Origin: Nitrobacteraceae bacterium AZCC 2146
GTDB taxonomy: Bacteria > Pseudomonadota > Alphaproteobacteria > Rhizobiales > Xanthobacteraceae
DNA length: 64,000 nt
Direction: 5' to 3'
NCBI GenBank assembly: GCA_036924855.1
Contig: JBAGRP010000001.1
Span: 930,001-994,000 of the forward strand
Numbering within the stretch: the stretch's first letter is position 1; every line of letters starts with the position of its first letter. The notes under the pieces were generated by a model that saw nothing but the letters and a program-made list of their open reading frames with translations, did no database searches and had not been told where the DNA came from. The position numbers and the translations under genes were made by a program. Of this stretch, positions 1 to 7,588 are shown one piece after another.

Positions 1-691
1 TGGTCGAGAGGCTGATCGGCACGCCTTCAAGGGCATAGCGCTCGGCCTGACGGTTCAACGGCTGATGCTGGCCGAACTTCTCGTACAGAACCATCGCGAG
101 CAGGCTCGGTCCCGCCCAGCCCCGCGCAATCACATGGAACGGCGCCGGCGCTTGGCTGATTTTCTCGCAATCCCGGCAGGTGAACTTTTCGCGCACCGTC
201 TCGACCACTTTCCACTGGCGCGGCACCGATTCCAGCGTCCGGGTCACGTCTTCGCCGAGCTTGCGCAAGCGATTGCCGCCGCAGCATTCACACGCCGTTG
301 GCGGATCGATCACCACGCGCTGGCGGGGAAGATGATCGGGGAACGTATTGCGTTCGGGGCGCGTGCGCGTAAATCCGCGTACAATTGTCGTCCTGGCGAC
401 GGCTCTCTCGGCCGCAAGCTCGTCTTCGGTGGCGTTGGCTTCCAGCTCTTCGAACGTCAGCGCCAACTGGTCGATCAGCCGAGACGAACGCTCTGACCGC
501 TGTCCGTAGATCTGGCGCTCGAGCTTGGCGATCCGTAATTTTTGCTGGGCAATCAGCGCGCTGTCTTCCGATGCCTTCGCATGGGCGACCGCGAGCTCCG
601 CCGCAATATCCAGCGTCTTCGCGCGCTCGGTCGCCAACGCCTCTTTCAGAGCGGCTATGTCGTCGGGAGGGGCGTCGGGAGCCGTGTCCAT
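1..691 (-). CDS. tnpC: IS66 transposase TnpC, C-terminally cut by window edge
   Basis: DDE-type transposase of the IS66 family. The 230 visible codons from the ATG at 689-691 cover the N-terminal part: an acidic start, a helical stretch rich in Ala, Glu and Lys (about residues 10-60) expected to form a coiled coil, the family's RQIYGQRSERSS segment, and a zinc-finger-like region with Cys pairs (CECC near residue 135 and CRDC near 175). The catalytic domain lies beyond the left edge. The frame is open throughout, so the visible part shows no damage. It lies 72 bp downstream of tnpB. Confidence 0.9.
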   Translation of the reverse strand, partial: MDTAPDAPPDDIAALKEALATERAKTLDIAAELAVAHAKASEDSALIAQQKLRIAKLERQIYGQRSERSSRLIDQLALTFEELEANATEDELAAERAVARTTIVRGFTRTRPERNTFPDHLPRQRVVIDPPTACECCGGNRLRKLGEDVTRTLESVPRQWKVVETVREKFTCRDCEKISQAPAPFHVIARGWAGPSLLAMVLYEKFGQHQPLNRQAERYALEGVPISLST

Positions 692-763
692 GCAAACGAG
701 AGAATCATAAATTCAGTGATTTGTGACGCCCTAAAATCCACGTGATCCAATATTTTATTTGGC

Positions 764-1111
764 TCAGCCGGCGCTCTGCGGTCGCCATGTTAGTTGCGGA
801 TTTCTCCAGTCGATCCCTTCCAGCATATAAGCCATCTGGGCCGCTGAGACCGACACCGCACCAGCGGATGCTGAGGGCCAGATGAACTTGCCGCGGTCCA
901 GGCGTTTGGCATAGAGCGACATGCCTAACCCGTCATGCCATAAAATCTTGACCAGATCGCCGCGGCGACCCCGGAAGATATAGAGATCGCCGGCATGAGG
1001 ATCGCGCTTCAAGCCCTCCTGAACCGTCAGGGCCAGACTTTGCATGCCGCGGCGCATGTCGGTGTGGCCGGTGGCGATCCAGACCCTGACGCCGCTCGGG
1101 ATCGGGATCAT
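764..1111 (-). CDS. tnpB: IS66 family accessory protein TnpB
   Basis: 115-residue IS66 Orf2 protein. It shows the family hallmarks GVRVWIATGHTDMRRGMQSL near the N-terminus, GDLYIFRGRRGDLVKILWHD in the middle and a C-terminal MLEGIDWR. Length is normal for the family. Its ATG overlaps the tnpA stop by 4 bp (ATGA), indicating translational coupling. The protein is required for efficient IS66 transposition but its biochemical role is unresolved. Confidence 0.93.
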   Translation of the reverse strand: MIPIPSGVRVWIATGHTDMRRGMQSLALTVQEGLKRDPHAGDLYIFRGRRGDLVKILWHDGLGMSLYAKRLDRGKFIWPSASAGAVSVSAAQMAYMLEGIDWRNPQLTWRPQSAG

Positions 1112-1533
1112 CGCCGCCTCAGAAGCTCAAGCACCCGCTGCAGTGCCTCGGCGTCAACATCCCGGTCAACGCGAACGCGACAGCCGCCGCTAAGCTCAAT
1201 CTCGATTATTCCGACTCTTGCACGCTGCGCAGGAGGCGACGACGGCGGCTGTGGTGTGCACGTCGAGGCCGGAGCCGGCGTAAAGGCGATCTCCACAGGA
1301 ACAAGCGCCGGCACGGCATCCCCGCTCAGCTGGTCTTCGCGCGCCAACCGGCGCCACGTGAACAATTGGCTCGCAGACAACCCATTGCGCCGAGCCGTCA
1401 CTGACACCAATCGTGGCCCGCCATAGCTCTCGGCAACGATCCGCTGCTTTTCCTCCAATGTCCAACGGCGTCGAGCGCCCGTCGAGACAACTTCCAGTCG
1501 GGAGACCTTCGAATTAGGCGTATGGTCAGTCAT
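1108..1533 (-). CDS. tnpA: IS66 family TnpA, HTH protein
   Basis: 141-residue first gene of the IS66 element. A helix-turn-helix spans roughly residues 24-65 (RRWTLEEKQRIV followed by SVTARRNGLSASQLFTWRR), typical of IS66/IS3 OrfA proteins that recognise the element's ends. The C-terminal half carries a proline-rich linker and then a basic tail. It is coupled to tnpB by a 4-bp overlap. The reading frame is intact. Confidence 0.9.
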   Translation of the reverse strand: MTDHTPNSKVSRLEVVSTGARRRWTLEEKQRIVAESYGGPRLVSVTARRNGLSASQLFTWRRLAREDQLSGDAVPALVPVEIAFTPAPASTCTPQPPSSPPAQRARVGIIEIELSGGCRVRVDRDVDAEALQRVLELLRRR

Positions 1534-1554
1534 ACGCCTATGTCTTCACCCTCC

Positions 1555-1589
1555 ATCGCTCCGCGCAAGGCGGCCCTCGCCGGAGCGAT
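1555..1589. repeat. Hairpin at the IS66 inner end
   Basis: ATCGCTCCG (1555-1563) and CGGAGCGAT (1581-1589) are perfect 9-bp inverted arms around a 17-nt loop. They lie between the tnpA start and the interrupted tail-fibre sequence, where a subterminal or terminal transposase site would be expected. Confidence 0.6.
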
Positions 1590-1591
1590 AC

Positions 1592-2176
1592 AATCAAAAC
1601 GCCACTTTCAGTATCGCATCGGCGAACACCTGGACCTACGTCACCGTCACGCTTGCCGCATTGACGACAGGGACGTGGCTGACCGATACGGGTGTTGGCG
1701 TCAATCTCCAGGTTTACTTCGCTCACGCAACGGTCGCGCCGAACAATGCCGCGACGAATGGAAATGTCGTCGCTATCACTGGACTTGTCGTGCTGCCGGG
1801 GATTCAGTTGCCAACTTCGGCAGAACTTCCGCAGTTGCTGCGGCCGGATGATGTTGAGTTGCCTCAATGCCAGAGGCTGTACTGGAAGGCCGCGTACCAG
1901 CGCTGGCTCTACATTCAGAGCGCATCAGGCGGACCAAACCTAGCTTGCGGGGTGACTGTTCCCATGCCTGTGCGGATGCGAATTGCTCCAAACTCTCAGT
2001 TGTATGACAACACAGGAGCCGCCGGTAAGTATACAAATTTCATCGGAACAAATGGCATTACTGGGACCGTGTTTAGTTCACTCACGGACAATGTCCACTT
2101 CGGTAGTGCCGGTGATCCGACGGCTACAAGCATCGTCAGTATGCTATTTTCCGCGACGTTCGATTCGCGGTTCTAA
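1592..2176 (+). pseudogene. Phage tail-fibre-like protein, 5'-truncated by IS66
   Basis: An open frame of about 194 codons with no start codon. It reads straight out of the IS66 end, so I treat it as the C-terminal remnant of a larger gene. The protein resembles the C-terminal carbohydrate-binding-like module of phage tail fibres: SANTWTYVTVTLAALTTGTW, an AATNG segment, then the hallmark LPQCQRLYWKAA (usually ELxxCQRYY) leading to a beta-rich end. No other phage structural gene is visible. The stop overlaps the convergent methyltransferase stop by 4 bp. An internal TTG at 1661 could give a shorter product, but no ribosome binding site supports it. Confidence 0.65.
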
Positions 2177-3399
2177 AATCTGAACGTCTCTTCAATATAA
2201 CCACGCCGCATCCAGTGGTGCTCCCTTGACGAGGCGGCGGCCGCGATCGACTTCGCAATCTCCCCTACGGTAAAGGGATTTGCTTCGTGATTGATCGACA
2301 AAAAGGCTTTTGAGCGCATCTTTATCTCAGAGACGTACCTCACGGCAGTGGCAGCTGACATTTCCGTGAGGGAGTCGACGTTCACGACTAGATCGAATTT
2401 GGTATCTGATCCAAAGAACGTTGCGGCTGGCAGAACTGAAATCCGATGCTCAGTGCTTTGCTCGCCGTAAAGAGCAATTGCATCTCCGCCGAGAGTTGCT
2501 CCGAGAAAGTATGCTTGAGCGATGTTCGTCATCGGCAGGTCGATGATGGTGTAATTGTCGATCCCGAAGTTTCGGGCGTAAAATGCTGTGCGCCCCGTAC
2601 CAGCTCCGATTTCGACAACTCTGACTTGTCCGGTGCCCGTGGTCTGTCGGATGCGCCACGCCTGATATAGGGCCTGCACGGCGCGGTAGGTCGCGATGCC
2701 GCGCGATGTCAGCAGGCCAGCTTCGTTCTGAAAGGGGTTAGGGAAAACGACCCTAAATCCAACGGCGTCATCGATGCTTTCGAGGAGCACTTCTAGCGGT
2801 GGAAATGAATCGGCAATGGATTCCGGGTTCGACATCCGCCGGACCCCAAGGGCCTCAGCAAAGCGAAGCAGATTGTCGTATATCCATTCCGCGCGCCATT
2901 GCAGAACCGGCGGGTCATTTGTCTCATCGGCTGTCAATGAATCGAAGCCGTGAAAAAGATGGTTACTCAGCGGATTGGCGAGCGCTGCGCCAATTTGTCC
3001 AATGCCGCCGTTGAGCAAGAGTCGATCGATGCCGCTCTTTTGCGTAGAGAATTCACTCAGCCATGCGGAGTCGGTTGGCCCAACTTCTGTTACGTGGGCC
3101 GCCCTGTAGGCCGTCTTGATGCGCTTGATCAAGTCGTCGGAAACGGCTGGGAAAGCATCGGATCGACCAACTTTAAGAGCCGGAAAATGATCAAAAGGTC
3201 GGTGCTGAACCGGCCCCATTTTCTGATAGGTAGGAGCCGCCGCCGTCGCGCGCAGTCGCGCTATCTCAGCCTCTTGCTGCTGCAATCTGATCTGCATTTC
3301 GCGGTAGCGCGGGAGGCGCGGATAGATCGCATTGGCGATCCGATGTCTGAGCGATCTGAGTGGGCTGCAGGCGAATCTGCCAGCCAAAATTGCGTCCAT
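2173..3399 (-). CDS. Putative sugar O-methyltransferase
   Basis: 408-residue protein of the putative sugar O-methyltransferase type. The SAM-binding motif VVEIGAGTGRTAFYARNFG lies near residue 258, followed by YTIIDLPMTNIAQAYFL and then NVDSLTEM, all characteristic of this family. An N-terminal helix (about residues 30-52) is rich in Gln, Glu and Arg. I chose the ATG at 3399 because GGGAG sits 7 nt upstream; an ATG at 3444 would add 15 residues without such a site. Codon use is less GC-biased than the core genes downstream, consistent with acquisition. Such enzymes usually modify O-antigen or other surface glycans. The substrate is unknown. Confidence 0.75.
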   Translation of the reverse strand: MDAILAGRFACSPLRSLRHRIANAIYPRLPRYREMQIRLQQQEAEIARLRATAAAPTYQKMGPVQHRPFDHFPALKVGRSDAFPAVSDDLIKRIKTAYRAAHVTEVGPTDSAWLSEFSTQKSGIDRLLLNGGIGQIGAALANPLSNHLFHGFDSLTADETNDPPVLQWRAEWIYDNLLRFAEALGVRRMSNPESIADSFPPLEVLLESIDDAVGFRVVFPNPFQNEAGLLTSRGIATYRAVQALYQAWRIRQTTGTGQVRVVEIGAGTGRTAFYARNFGIDNYTIIDLPMTNIAQAYFLGATLGGDAIALYGEQSTEHRISVLPAATFFGSDTKFDLVVNVDSLTEMSAATAVRYVSEIKMRSKAFLSINHEANPFTVGEIAKSIAAAASSREHHWMRRGYIEETFRF

Positions 3400-3458
3400 A
3401 TCGCTTCTCCCGTTTGAGGCGAGACCATACTTGGACAACCCCAAGACGTAAAGCTAGG

Positions 3459-3489
3459 TTGCGTCAATCGCGCTGGAACAACCTATAAT
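3459..3489 (+). promoter_or_regulatory. Possible promoter for the 56-residue ORF
   Basis: A perfect -10 box TATAAT (3484-3489) lies 21 bp before the ATG at 3510. TTGCGT (3459-3464) is a poor -35 candidate at a 19-bp spacing. The ribosome binding site follows almost at once, so any transcript would have a very short leader. Confidence 0.35.
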
Positions 3490-3509
3490 TTTCCTAAAGG
3501 GAGGCACCC

Positions 3510-3680
3510 ATGACGGGCGCGTCATTCGGCGACCTACGGCGATTGCGGCTGGTCGGGGCAGATCAGCCCAAGAGCGTCAAGCCGTCAGGCCTGCGGAGGC
3601 GTCAGACGAGCGGTGACGCTGTCTTGAGATCGGCGATCGGTAGCGCGCTGTCGTTTAGGACGGCGCCCTTATTCCGCTAG
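3510..3680 (+). CDS. Small basic protein, unknown function
   Basis: 56-residue ORF with a strong ribosome binding site (AAAGGGAGG, 5 nt before the ATG) and a TATAAT box just upstream. The product is Arg-rich (10 Arg) with no membrane segment. I do not recognise a family. The good initiation signals are the main argument that it is real. It stands alone between the methyltransferase (divergent) and a terminator-like hairpin. Confidence 0.4.
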   Translation: MTGASFGDLRRLRLVGADQPKSVKPSGLRRRQTSGDAVLRSAIGSALSFRTAPLFR

Positions 3681-3738
3681 GAACGTATTTAATCGCTGGC
3701 AGTTAACTTGGGCGCCGATCGGACATTTCGGCGCGTTA

Positions 3739-3785
3739 GGCCCCGCCCACACATCCCCTCTGTCCCCCCAAGGCGGGGCCTGTCT
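3739..3785 (+). terminator. Terminator-like hairpin
   Basis: GGCCCCGCC (3739-3747) and GGCGGGGCC (3772-3780) form a perfect 9-bp GC stem around a 24-nt C-rich loop, followed by TGTCT. There is no real T-run, so efficiency is uncertain. It lies downstream of the small ORF at 3510. Confidence 0.45.
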
Positions 3786-3945
3786 ATGCTCCGGTGACCG
3801 GAGGACCAGGGCAGACGCTCAACGCACAACGCCACCTGAGGCGGAATATGATCGCCCAGGGGCGTTGGCTAAATACTGGGCCCTAAAATCCCCCAGCGAC
3901 CATGTGTCGGGTCAAGCCGATGGAAGGTTCAAAGAAAAACTGCCG

Positions 3946-4152
3946 CTAATTGCTCTTCGGCTTGGTGGGCAACTGACTATCGCTTTCGCTTTCAATCCAT
4001 CGGCCGCGCAGCGTGTCCCAAGGGCGTCTCAAAAGAGGTGCTTGCTCCCGAATTACAGCAAGGCGTCTTTTACTAAGTCGGCGTTGGTGCCATTCATCGG
4101 CAAATTCGAGGAGGACAAACGCAAAAGAGATGCCTACGAGGACCTCTAGCAT
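3946..4152 (-). CDS. Small membrane-anchored protein, unknown function
   Basis: 68-residue protein with one N-terminal hydrophobic stretch (about residues 3-18, VLVGISFAFVLL) followed by a strongly basic, charged tail (HQRRLSKRRLAVIREQ). This fits a single-pass membrane anchor with a cytoplasmic domain. GGGAG lies 6 nt before the ATG. Overlapping plus-strand frames lack comparable initiation signals. No family recognised. Confidence 0.5.
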   Translation of the reverse strand: MLEVLVGISFAFVLLEFADEWHQRRLSKRRLAVIREQAPLLRRPWDTLRGRWIESESDSQLPTKPKSN

Positions 4153-4290
4153 GAAAGGCTCCCTGCCTGCGTCGCTGCAGGCGTGGTTAATCTAGCATTC
4201 AATCGCAAGCTGACATCGACGGCAAACCAGACGCGCAAAAGCGCCCCGCAAGGGATATGGATTTTAAGCAAACCTGCTCAACAGACGCAG

Positions 4291-4494
4291 TTAGAGAAAA
4301 AGCTTGTCGGTCGATTTGTCTAAGTGCTTTTCAGAGACGCGTGCATCCGCCAGGTGGCCGACCAGTTCGCCAGAAAGCTTGTATATCTTGAGGCCTTTGA
4401 GGTCATAGAGCCTGTTGCCCTTAAGGTCGAAAATCTTTGGGCCAAGCACCTTGCCAACATGGCTGCCGCTGCTGTTGAAGATGTTTCCGTCCAT
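4291..4494 (-). CDS. 4-fold beta flower-like small protein
   Basis: 67-residue protein made of repeated short beta units of the form IFxxxGxxxG: IFNSSGSHVGKV, IFDLKGNRLYDLKG, IYKLSGELVGHL. This matches what is known as the 4-fold beta flower fold. Function is unknown. I start at the ATG at 4494 because GGAGG sits exactly 6 nt upstream; an in-frame ATG at 4611 adds a stretch with no such site. It is likely cytoplasmic. Confidence 0.6.
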   Translation of the reverse strand: MDGNIFNSSGSHVGKVLGPKIFDLKGNRLYDLKGLKIYKLSGELVGHLADARVSEKHLDKSTDKLFL

Positions 4495-4579
4495 GACGGC
4501 CTCCGCTGTGGTTTCGCCCGAGCGCCTGAGTAAGGTTTGCGCCTGCCCGCCAGCAATAGCGAGACAATTCACGGGCGAC

Positions 4580-4735
4580 TCAGAACCAATCGCCAGGCGC
4601 GTATTGGTCAAGGATCAGCACGGCCAACGATAGCAGCAGCCCCACTCCGCAAAATATCGCGACCGGGACGAAACCGCTGGTCGAGGCTTTAGCCTGCGCG
4701 ACAACAATGGGTGCGATTTCTGTGGCTTCGACCAT
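4580..4735 (-). CDS. Small single-pass membrane protein
   Basis: 51-residue protein with one strong transmembrane helix (about residues 20-43: SGFVPVAIFCGVGLLLSLAV), a short acidic N-terminus and a short C-terminus ending GDWF. The start at 4735 is supported by GGGAG 7 nt upstream; a longer frame from 4864 is not. It is encoded 85 bp upstream of the beta-flower gene on the same strand and may be co-transcribed with it. Unknown function. Confidence 0.55.
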   Translation of the reverse strand: MVEATEIAPIVVAQAKASTSGFVPVAIFCGVGLLLSLAVLILDQYAPGDWF

Positions 4736-4915
4736 GCTCAGTCTCCCGGAGCCCGGGCTCGGGCCCAGACCATGGGTCACCGCCAGGCGCCAAAGGTTCA
4801 AAGCCCAACAACAATCACGTCTGGATGCATCCGGATGATGAGCGGCGACGCTAGGCAATGGCATTCTTGCCCGTGGTCGCTATTGTCGCCGATCACTCTG
4901 AACCAGGACGCTCAA

Positions 4916-5098
4916 ATGCTAAACGACCGAGAGAAAGTTATCGCTGCGTTGCGCGAGAAGCCGATGAAGATCTCCGAAGTCATGAAGCGGGCGAACATCG
5001 CCAATCAGGAGGCCTGTCAATCGCTCTTACTCAAGATGCGAGACGAAGGCTCCATCAAGTTTGACATCAATAAAGGTGTCTGGTCGGCGATTTCATGA
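4916..5098 (+). CDS. Small winged-helix-like DNA-binding protein
   Basis: 60-residue protein whose pattern fits a minimal winged helix: REKVIAALREKPMKISEVMKRANI (helices 1-2), NQEACQSLLLKMRDEG (recognition helix) and a C-terminal beta wing, SIKFDINKGVWSAI. Such domains resemble MarR/ArsR cores, here with no effector domain. The start at 4916 has AGGA 8 nt upstream. It may be a small regulator of neighbouring island genes, but no target is evident. Confidence 0.55.
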   Translation: MLNDREKVIAALREKPMKISEVMKRANIANQEACQSLLLKMRDEGSIKFDINKGVWSAIS

Positions 5099-5137
5099 GC
5101 GCCCGCGCTTCGGGGGGCGGAGCGCGCAAGGGGCGAT

Positions 5138-5515
5138 CTAAGTCCGGGCTTTCCAACCGGCGGTGAACGGCGCCACATGCTGCGTGTTGGTGTGCCAGTG
5201 CGGTTCGAAATTCACAGCGCCAACCCCGCCGCACTCTTCGCATAGCATGTGCCGCCCGATCTGCACCCACGTCAGCTCCTGCGGCAGCGTTGCGAGATCC
5301 ACAGTGGCCTGATGGCGGCACGCGCCTGTCAGGCAATGCACGCCGACCGTGACGAAGCCGTTCCGTATCCAGCTCGCCGGGCCGCCGGCCTGGTAGCTCT
5401 GGCGCCAGTGACCTGGAACCTTACGGGTGCGGACCGTCCCACGCTCGGTCAGCACCGCGATTGGCGTGGGCCGGAACGGTTGGTGGCCTAGAAAACGGAC
5501 GGGTTGGTTCGTCAT
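5138..5515 (-). CDS. Zinc-ribbon-like conserved protein
   Basis: 125-residue protein with two Cys motifs, CLTGAC (about residues 61-66) and CEEC (about 92-95), separated by HQATVDLATLPQELTWVQIGRHML. This spacing and the LDLATLP-type middle are typical of small zinc-ribbon proteins widespread in alphaproteobacteria. The C-terminus is His-rich. No enzymatic motif is visible. The gene is convergent with the winged-helix gene. Confidence 0.5.
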   Translation of the reverse strand: MTNQPVRFLGHQPFRPTPIAVLTERGTVRTRKVPGHWRQSYQAGGPASWIRNGFVTVGVHCLTGACRHQATVDLATLPQELTWVQIGRHMLCEECGGVGAVNFEPHWHTNTQHVAPFTAGWKART

Positions 5516-5734
5516 CCGCGCATCAAAGCGCAGCTCTGGTCAGTAGGCAAACCGTCCTAGATATTGGGTCCGGGAGAGTCGGGCGCTACCGGTCGTCCTC
5601 GCGGGTCGGCCGAGTTCCGAAATCTCGTTTCCGTCGGCTCGCCGATGAGCGACTCGCGGTTGACTAAGGTTTCCAATTACCGCAGGTTGCATTACAGCAT
5701 ATTAATCTTTTCCTCCCATAGCTTCTCCTGCAGA

Positions 5735-5750
5735 TTGACATATATGTCAA
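5735..5750. promoter_or_regulatory. 16-bp palindrome, candidate autoregulatory operator
   Basis: TTGACATATATGTCAA is a perfect palindrome. It spans the ATG (5744-5746) of the first gene of the three-gene operon that encodes an HTH protein. A binding site here would block initiation, and it is the natural candidate operator for the HTH protein encoded next. Its left half is also a perfect TTGACA hexamer. Confidence 0.55.
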
Positions 5751-6271
5751 CTTCCTATGATGTTCCGGCAGAATTGGCGGCGCTTGAGCAGGCCGGACAT
5801 CTCGTAACTTACAAGCCGCGTCGGCAACTGCCGCGGCGCAGGCTCTACTTGGGGTCTCAGGCTGTGAAAGATCTCACCGATACAAATTCGGCTTTCGCTG
5901 CTCTCGGCCTGCAAGGCAGGGTGCGAGATATCTTTGAGACATGGACAGTTGGCGGCCGAGTGTGGGCGGATGTGAAAGGGAAACCGCGATTTCTCAAGCC
6001 GATCTTCCCGCCAAAACCTGAAGTCTGGGAAATGCTCATGATTGAACCCGGAGCGCAGGTTAGAATATTCTTTGTCTTCGCTGAGCCGGATACAATCGTC
6101 GCAAGTCATATGCGGACCAGGTCGTTTCTAGGCAAGCGAAATTCTGAGAACTGGAAGGAAGCTAAGTCCGACTGCATGAGTGCATGGAATAAGCTTTTCC
6201 CTCATCCGCCCTTCAAGGGCACTAAAATTTATGACTACGTCACGGAGAATTGCGATGCCTTCGCTATCTGA
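5744..6271 (+). CDS. Candidate toxin-like protein of a three-gene HTH operon
   Basis: 175-residue protein. The central part (VWEMLMIEPGAQVRIFFVFAEPDTIVASH...LGKR) and the end (CMSAWNKLFP) resemble the beta-sheet core and helical tail of RelE/HigB-type proteins, although it is longer than typical HigB. It is followed by an overlapping HTH gene, the higBA order. I infer a toxin-antitoxin role but cannot name catalytic residues. No ribosome binding site is seen before ATG 5744, which lies inside a palindrome; initiation at TTG 5735 is an alternative. Confidence 0.5.
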   Translation: MSTSYDVPAELAALEQAGHLVTYKPRRQLPRRRLYLGSQAVKDLTDTNSAFAALGLQGRVRDIFETWTVGGRVWADVKGKPRFLKPIFPPKPEVWEMLMIEPGAQVRIFFVFAEPDTIVASHMRTRSFLGKRNSENWKEAKSDCMSAWNKLFPHPPFKGTKIYDYVTENCDAFAI

Positions 6272-6722
6272 ACTCGCACCTCTGACTCCAGAACAACGAG
6301 CTGACTATGGCGTAGCTCGTGCAAAAAGCATCGCGTTTGAAGCTGTACTGAATCTTTGGCGTCGTCGCCGCGACCAGGGGAAAACGCAGGCCGAATTGGC
6401 GAAGAGCCTTGGTAGAGATGAGGGGTGGCTATCAAAAAATCTAAGGGGTCCTGGCAATTGGACCATGAAAACATTTGGTGAATTGGTAGAAGCATTGGAC
6501 GGCGATATAGAAATCGTTGTGCATGGGAACGAGGATACTTTATCGACTACTGTTAATTCTCATGCCTATGCTGGCTATGAGCCTCAAGACAGAATTGTCT
6601 TAACAAGTCGCCTCTTTTCGCCTGTTCCGATGTCGACTGGAAGCGCGGCTCCAGTTGTTGGAGCGTCCAGTTGGATGACTACACACCCGCTTGTCTCCGC
6701 AACACCTTCGGTCAAATCATGA
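6255..6722 (+). CDS. XRE-family HTH protein, candidate antitoxin
   Basis: 155-residue protein. An HTH lies at about residues 40-85: RRRRDQGKTQAELAKSLGRDEGWLSKNLRGPG, followed by the helix FGELVEALDGDIEIVVHG. The last 65 residues are Ser/Thr/Pro-rich and probably disordered. The start at 6255 has GGAG 7 nt upstream and overlaps the preceding gene by 17 bp, so translation is coupled. Likely the DNA-binding partner that represses the operon through the palindrome at 5735. Its end overlaps the next gene (ATGA). Confidence 0.7.
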   Translation: MPSLSELAPLTPEQRADYGVARAKSIAFEAVLNLWRRRRDQGKTQAELAKSLGRDEGWLSKNLRGPGNWTMKTFGELVEALDGDIEIVVHGNEDTLSTTVNSHAYAGYEPQDRIVLTSRLFSPVPMSTGSAAPVVGASSWMTTHPLVSATPSVKS

Positions 6723-7144
6723 GTTCTCGGTCTGCATCTGTTTTAATCTGTGATGATCTCCTTATTGCCCTGAACGGCAAGTTCACAGCGGCAGGCATCT
6801 ACACTACGGACATTGGGATACCCGTTGATCGCGTCAATTTGGCGCAACTCGTATTCCTATTCCAGATTGAAACTGACATAGCTGAACCCTTTAGATCGTT
6901 AGCGCTGGAAGTCAGATTTCCAGGTGAACCTCCGCGGCGGACAGATGTTCACCTACAGGATGTCCCCCGCTGGGATGACGGGCGAACAAAAGTGAAGGCC
7001 CTCGTTCCGTTTTTGGTGCAGCAGCCAGTCCTTCGGCCCGGTGCAATAGAATCATTCTTGCTGCATGACGGACAGGAACTTCTCGCGGGTAGAAATTGGG
7101 TTACGTTGCAATCCGGTGTGGCTCCTCCGAGTGAGCCCTCCTGA
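6719..7144 (+). CDS. DUF6941-like protein, third gene of the HTH operon
   Basis: 141-residue protein starting at an ATG that overlaps the HTH gene's stop (ATGA). The pattern VLICDDLLIALNGKFTAAGIYTTDIGIP...LVFLFQIETD resembles the beta-sandwich DUF6941 family; I make this assignment from memory of the family's pattern only. No catalytic motif is evident. Tight coupling suggests it works with the preceding pair, perhaps as a chaperone-like or sensing partner, but that is inference. Confidence 0.5.
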   Translation: MSSRSASVLICDDLLIALNGKFTAAGIYTTDIGIPVDRVNLAQLVFLFQIETDIAEPFRSLALEVRFPGEPPRRTDVHLQDVPRWDDGRTKVKALVPFLVQQPVLRPGAIESFLLHDGQELLAGRNWVTLQSGVAPPSEPS

Positions 7145-7158
7145 ATGTCATAGGACGG

Positions 7159-7461
7159 TCATTGCGCAGGAGCGCGTGACTGTGATCTCAGGCCGTTCTC
7201 GCGGTCGATGCGGAGCCATTCGTTCGATGCAATTCGTTGAAACCGCCGCTCCCAAGACCCCAAGATAAAGACTACGCACGCGAACAATACGAACCCGATC
7301 GCCAGTGACGGAACGCGAGCGAGCCCTAAGTATACTTCGGACACGCCAAAGCCGGCAGCAAAAGCAAAATATCCGGCTACGCTCGGCTTGATATACGGTC
7401 GACCGACCAGGCGCATTGCCTCGCGCTCGGCTTCGACTGTGACACTCTCTTCATAGGTCAT
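7159..7461 (-). CDS. Small two-helix membrane protein
   Basis: 100-residue protein with two hydrophobic segments (about residues 28-46, VAGYFAFAAGFGVSEVYLG, and about 51-69, SLAIGFVLFACVVFILG) between a charged N-terminus and a basic C-terminus. AAGGGTG lies about 6 nt before the ATG. It ends 15 bp from the convergent third gene of the HTH operon. Unknown function. Confidence 0.5.
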   Translation of the reverse strand: MTYEESVTVEAEREAMRLVGRPYIKPSVAGYFAFAAGFGVSEVYLGLARVPSLAIGFVLFACVVFILGSWERRFQRIASNEWLRIDRENGLRSQSRAPAQ

Positions 7462-7543
7462 TATTCACCCTTAAATTCTGGGCCGCTTGCCATCTTCGCC
7501 TAAAACTGTGCTCCCCTAGCAGGCTACGCTGGCTGTGCTAGTA

Positions 7544-7575
7544 TGTCACCGGGTGCTCGCCGGGGGCCGGTGACA
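7544..7575 (-). terminator. Inverted repeat downstream of the 178-residue gene
   Basis: TGTCACCGG (7544-7552) and CCGGTGACA (7567-7575) form a 9-bp perfect stem with a G-rich loop, 13 bp beyond the stop of the minus-strand gene at 7589. No T-run follows, so it may be a terminator or a protein-binding palindrome. Confidence 0.4.
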
Positions 7576-7588
7576 TGAATGCCTGATC

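Larger units (their letters stand above)
1..1591 (-). mobile_element. IS66-family insertion sequence, partial
   Basis: Three minus-strand genes in the order tnpA-tnpB-tnpC, the standard IS66 layout. The tnpA-proximal end lies inside the window and the tnpC end runs off the left edge. I place the inner end near 1591, because phage-like coding sequence resumes there. A hairpin with 9-bp perfect arms (1555-1563 and 1581-1589) sits just inside that end. The exact terminal inverted repeat and target duplication cannot be confirmed because the other end is missing. Confidence 0.85.

Noticed and set aside
3865..4149. 94-codon plus-strand frame overlapping the small membrane-anchored gene
   Set aside because: No ribosome binding site and no plausible protein features. 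The opposite strand has both a ribosome binding site and a membrane segment.
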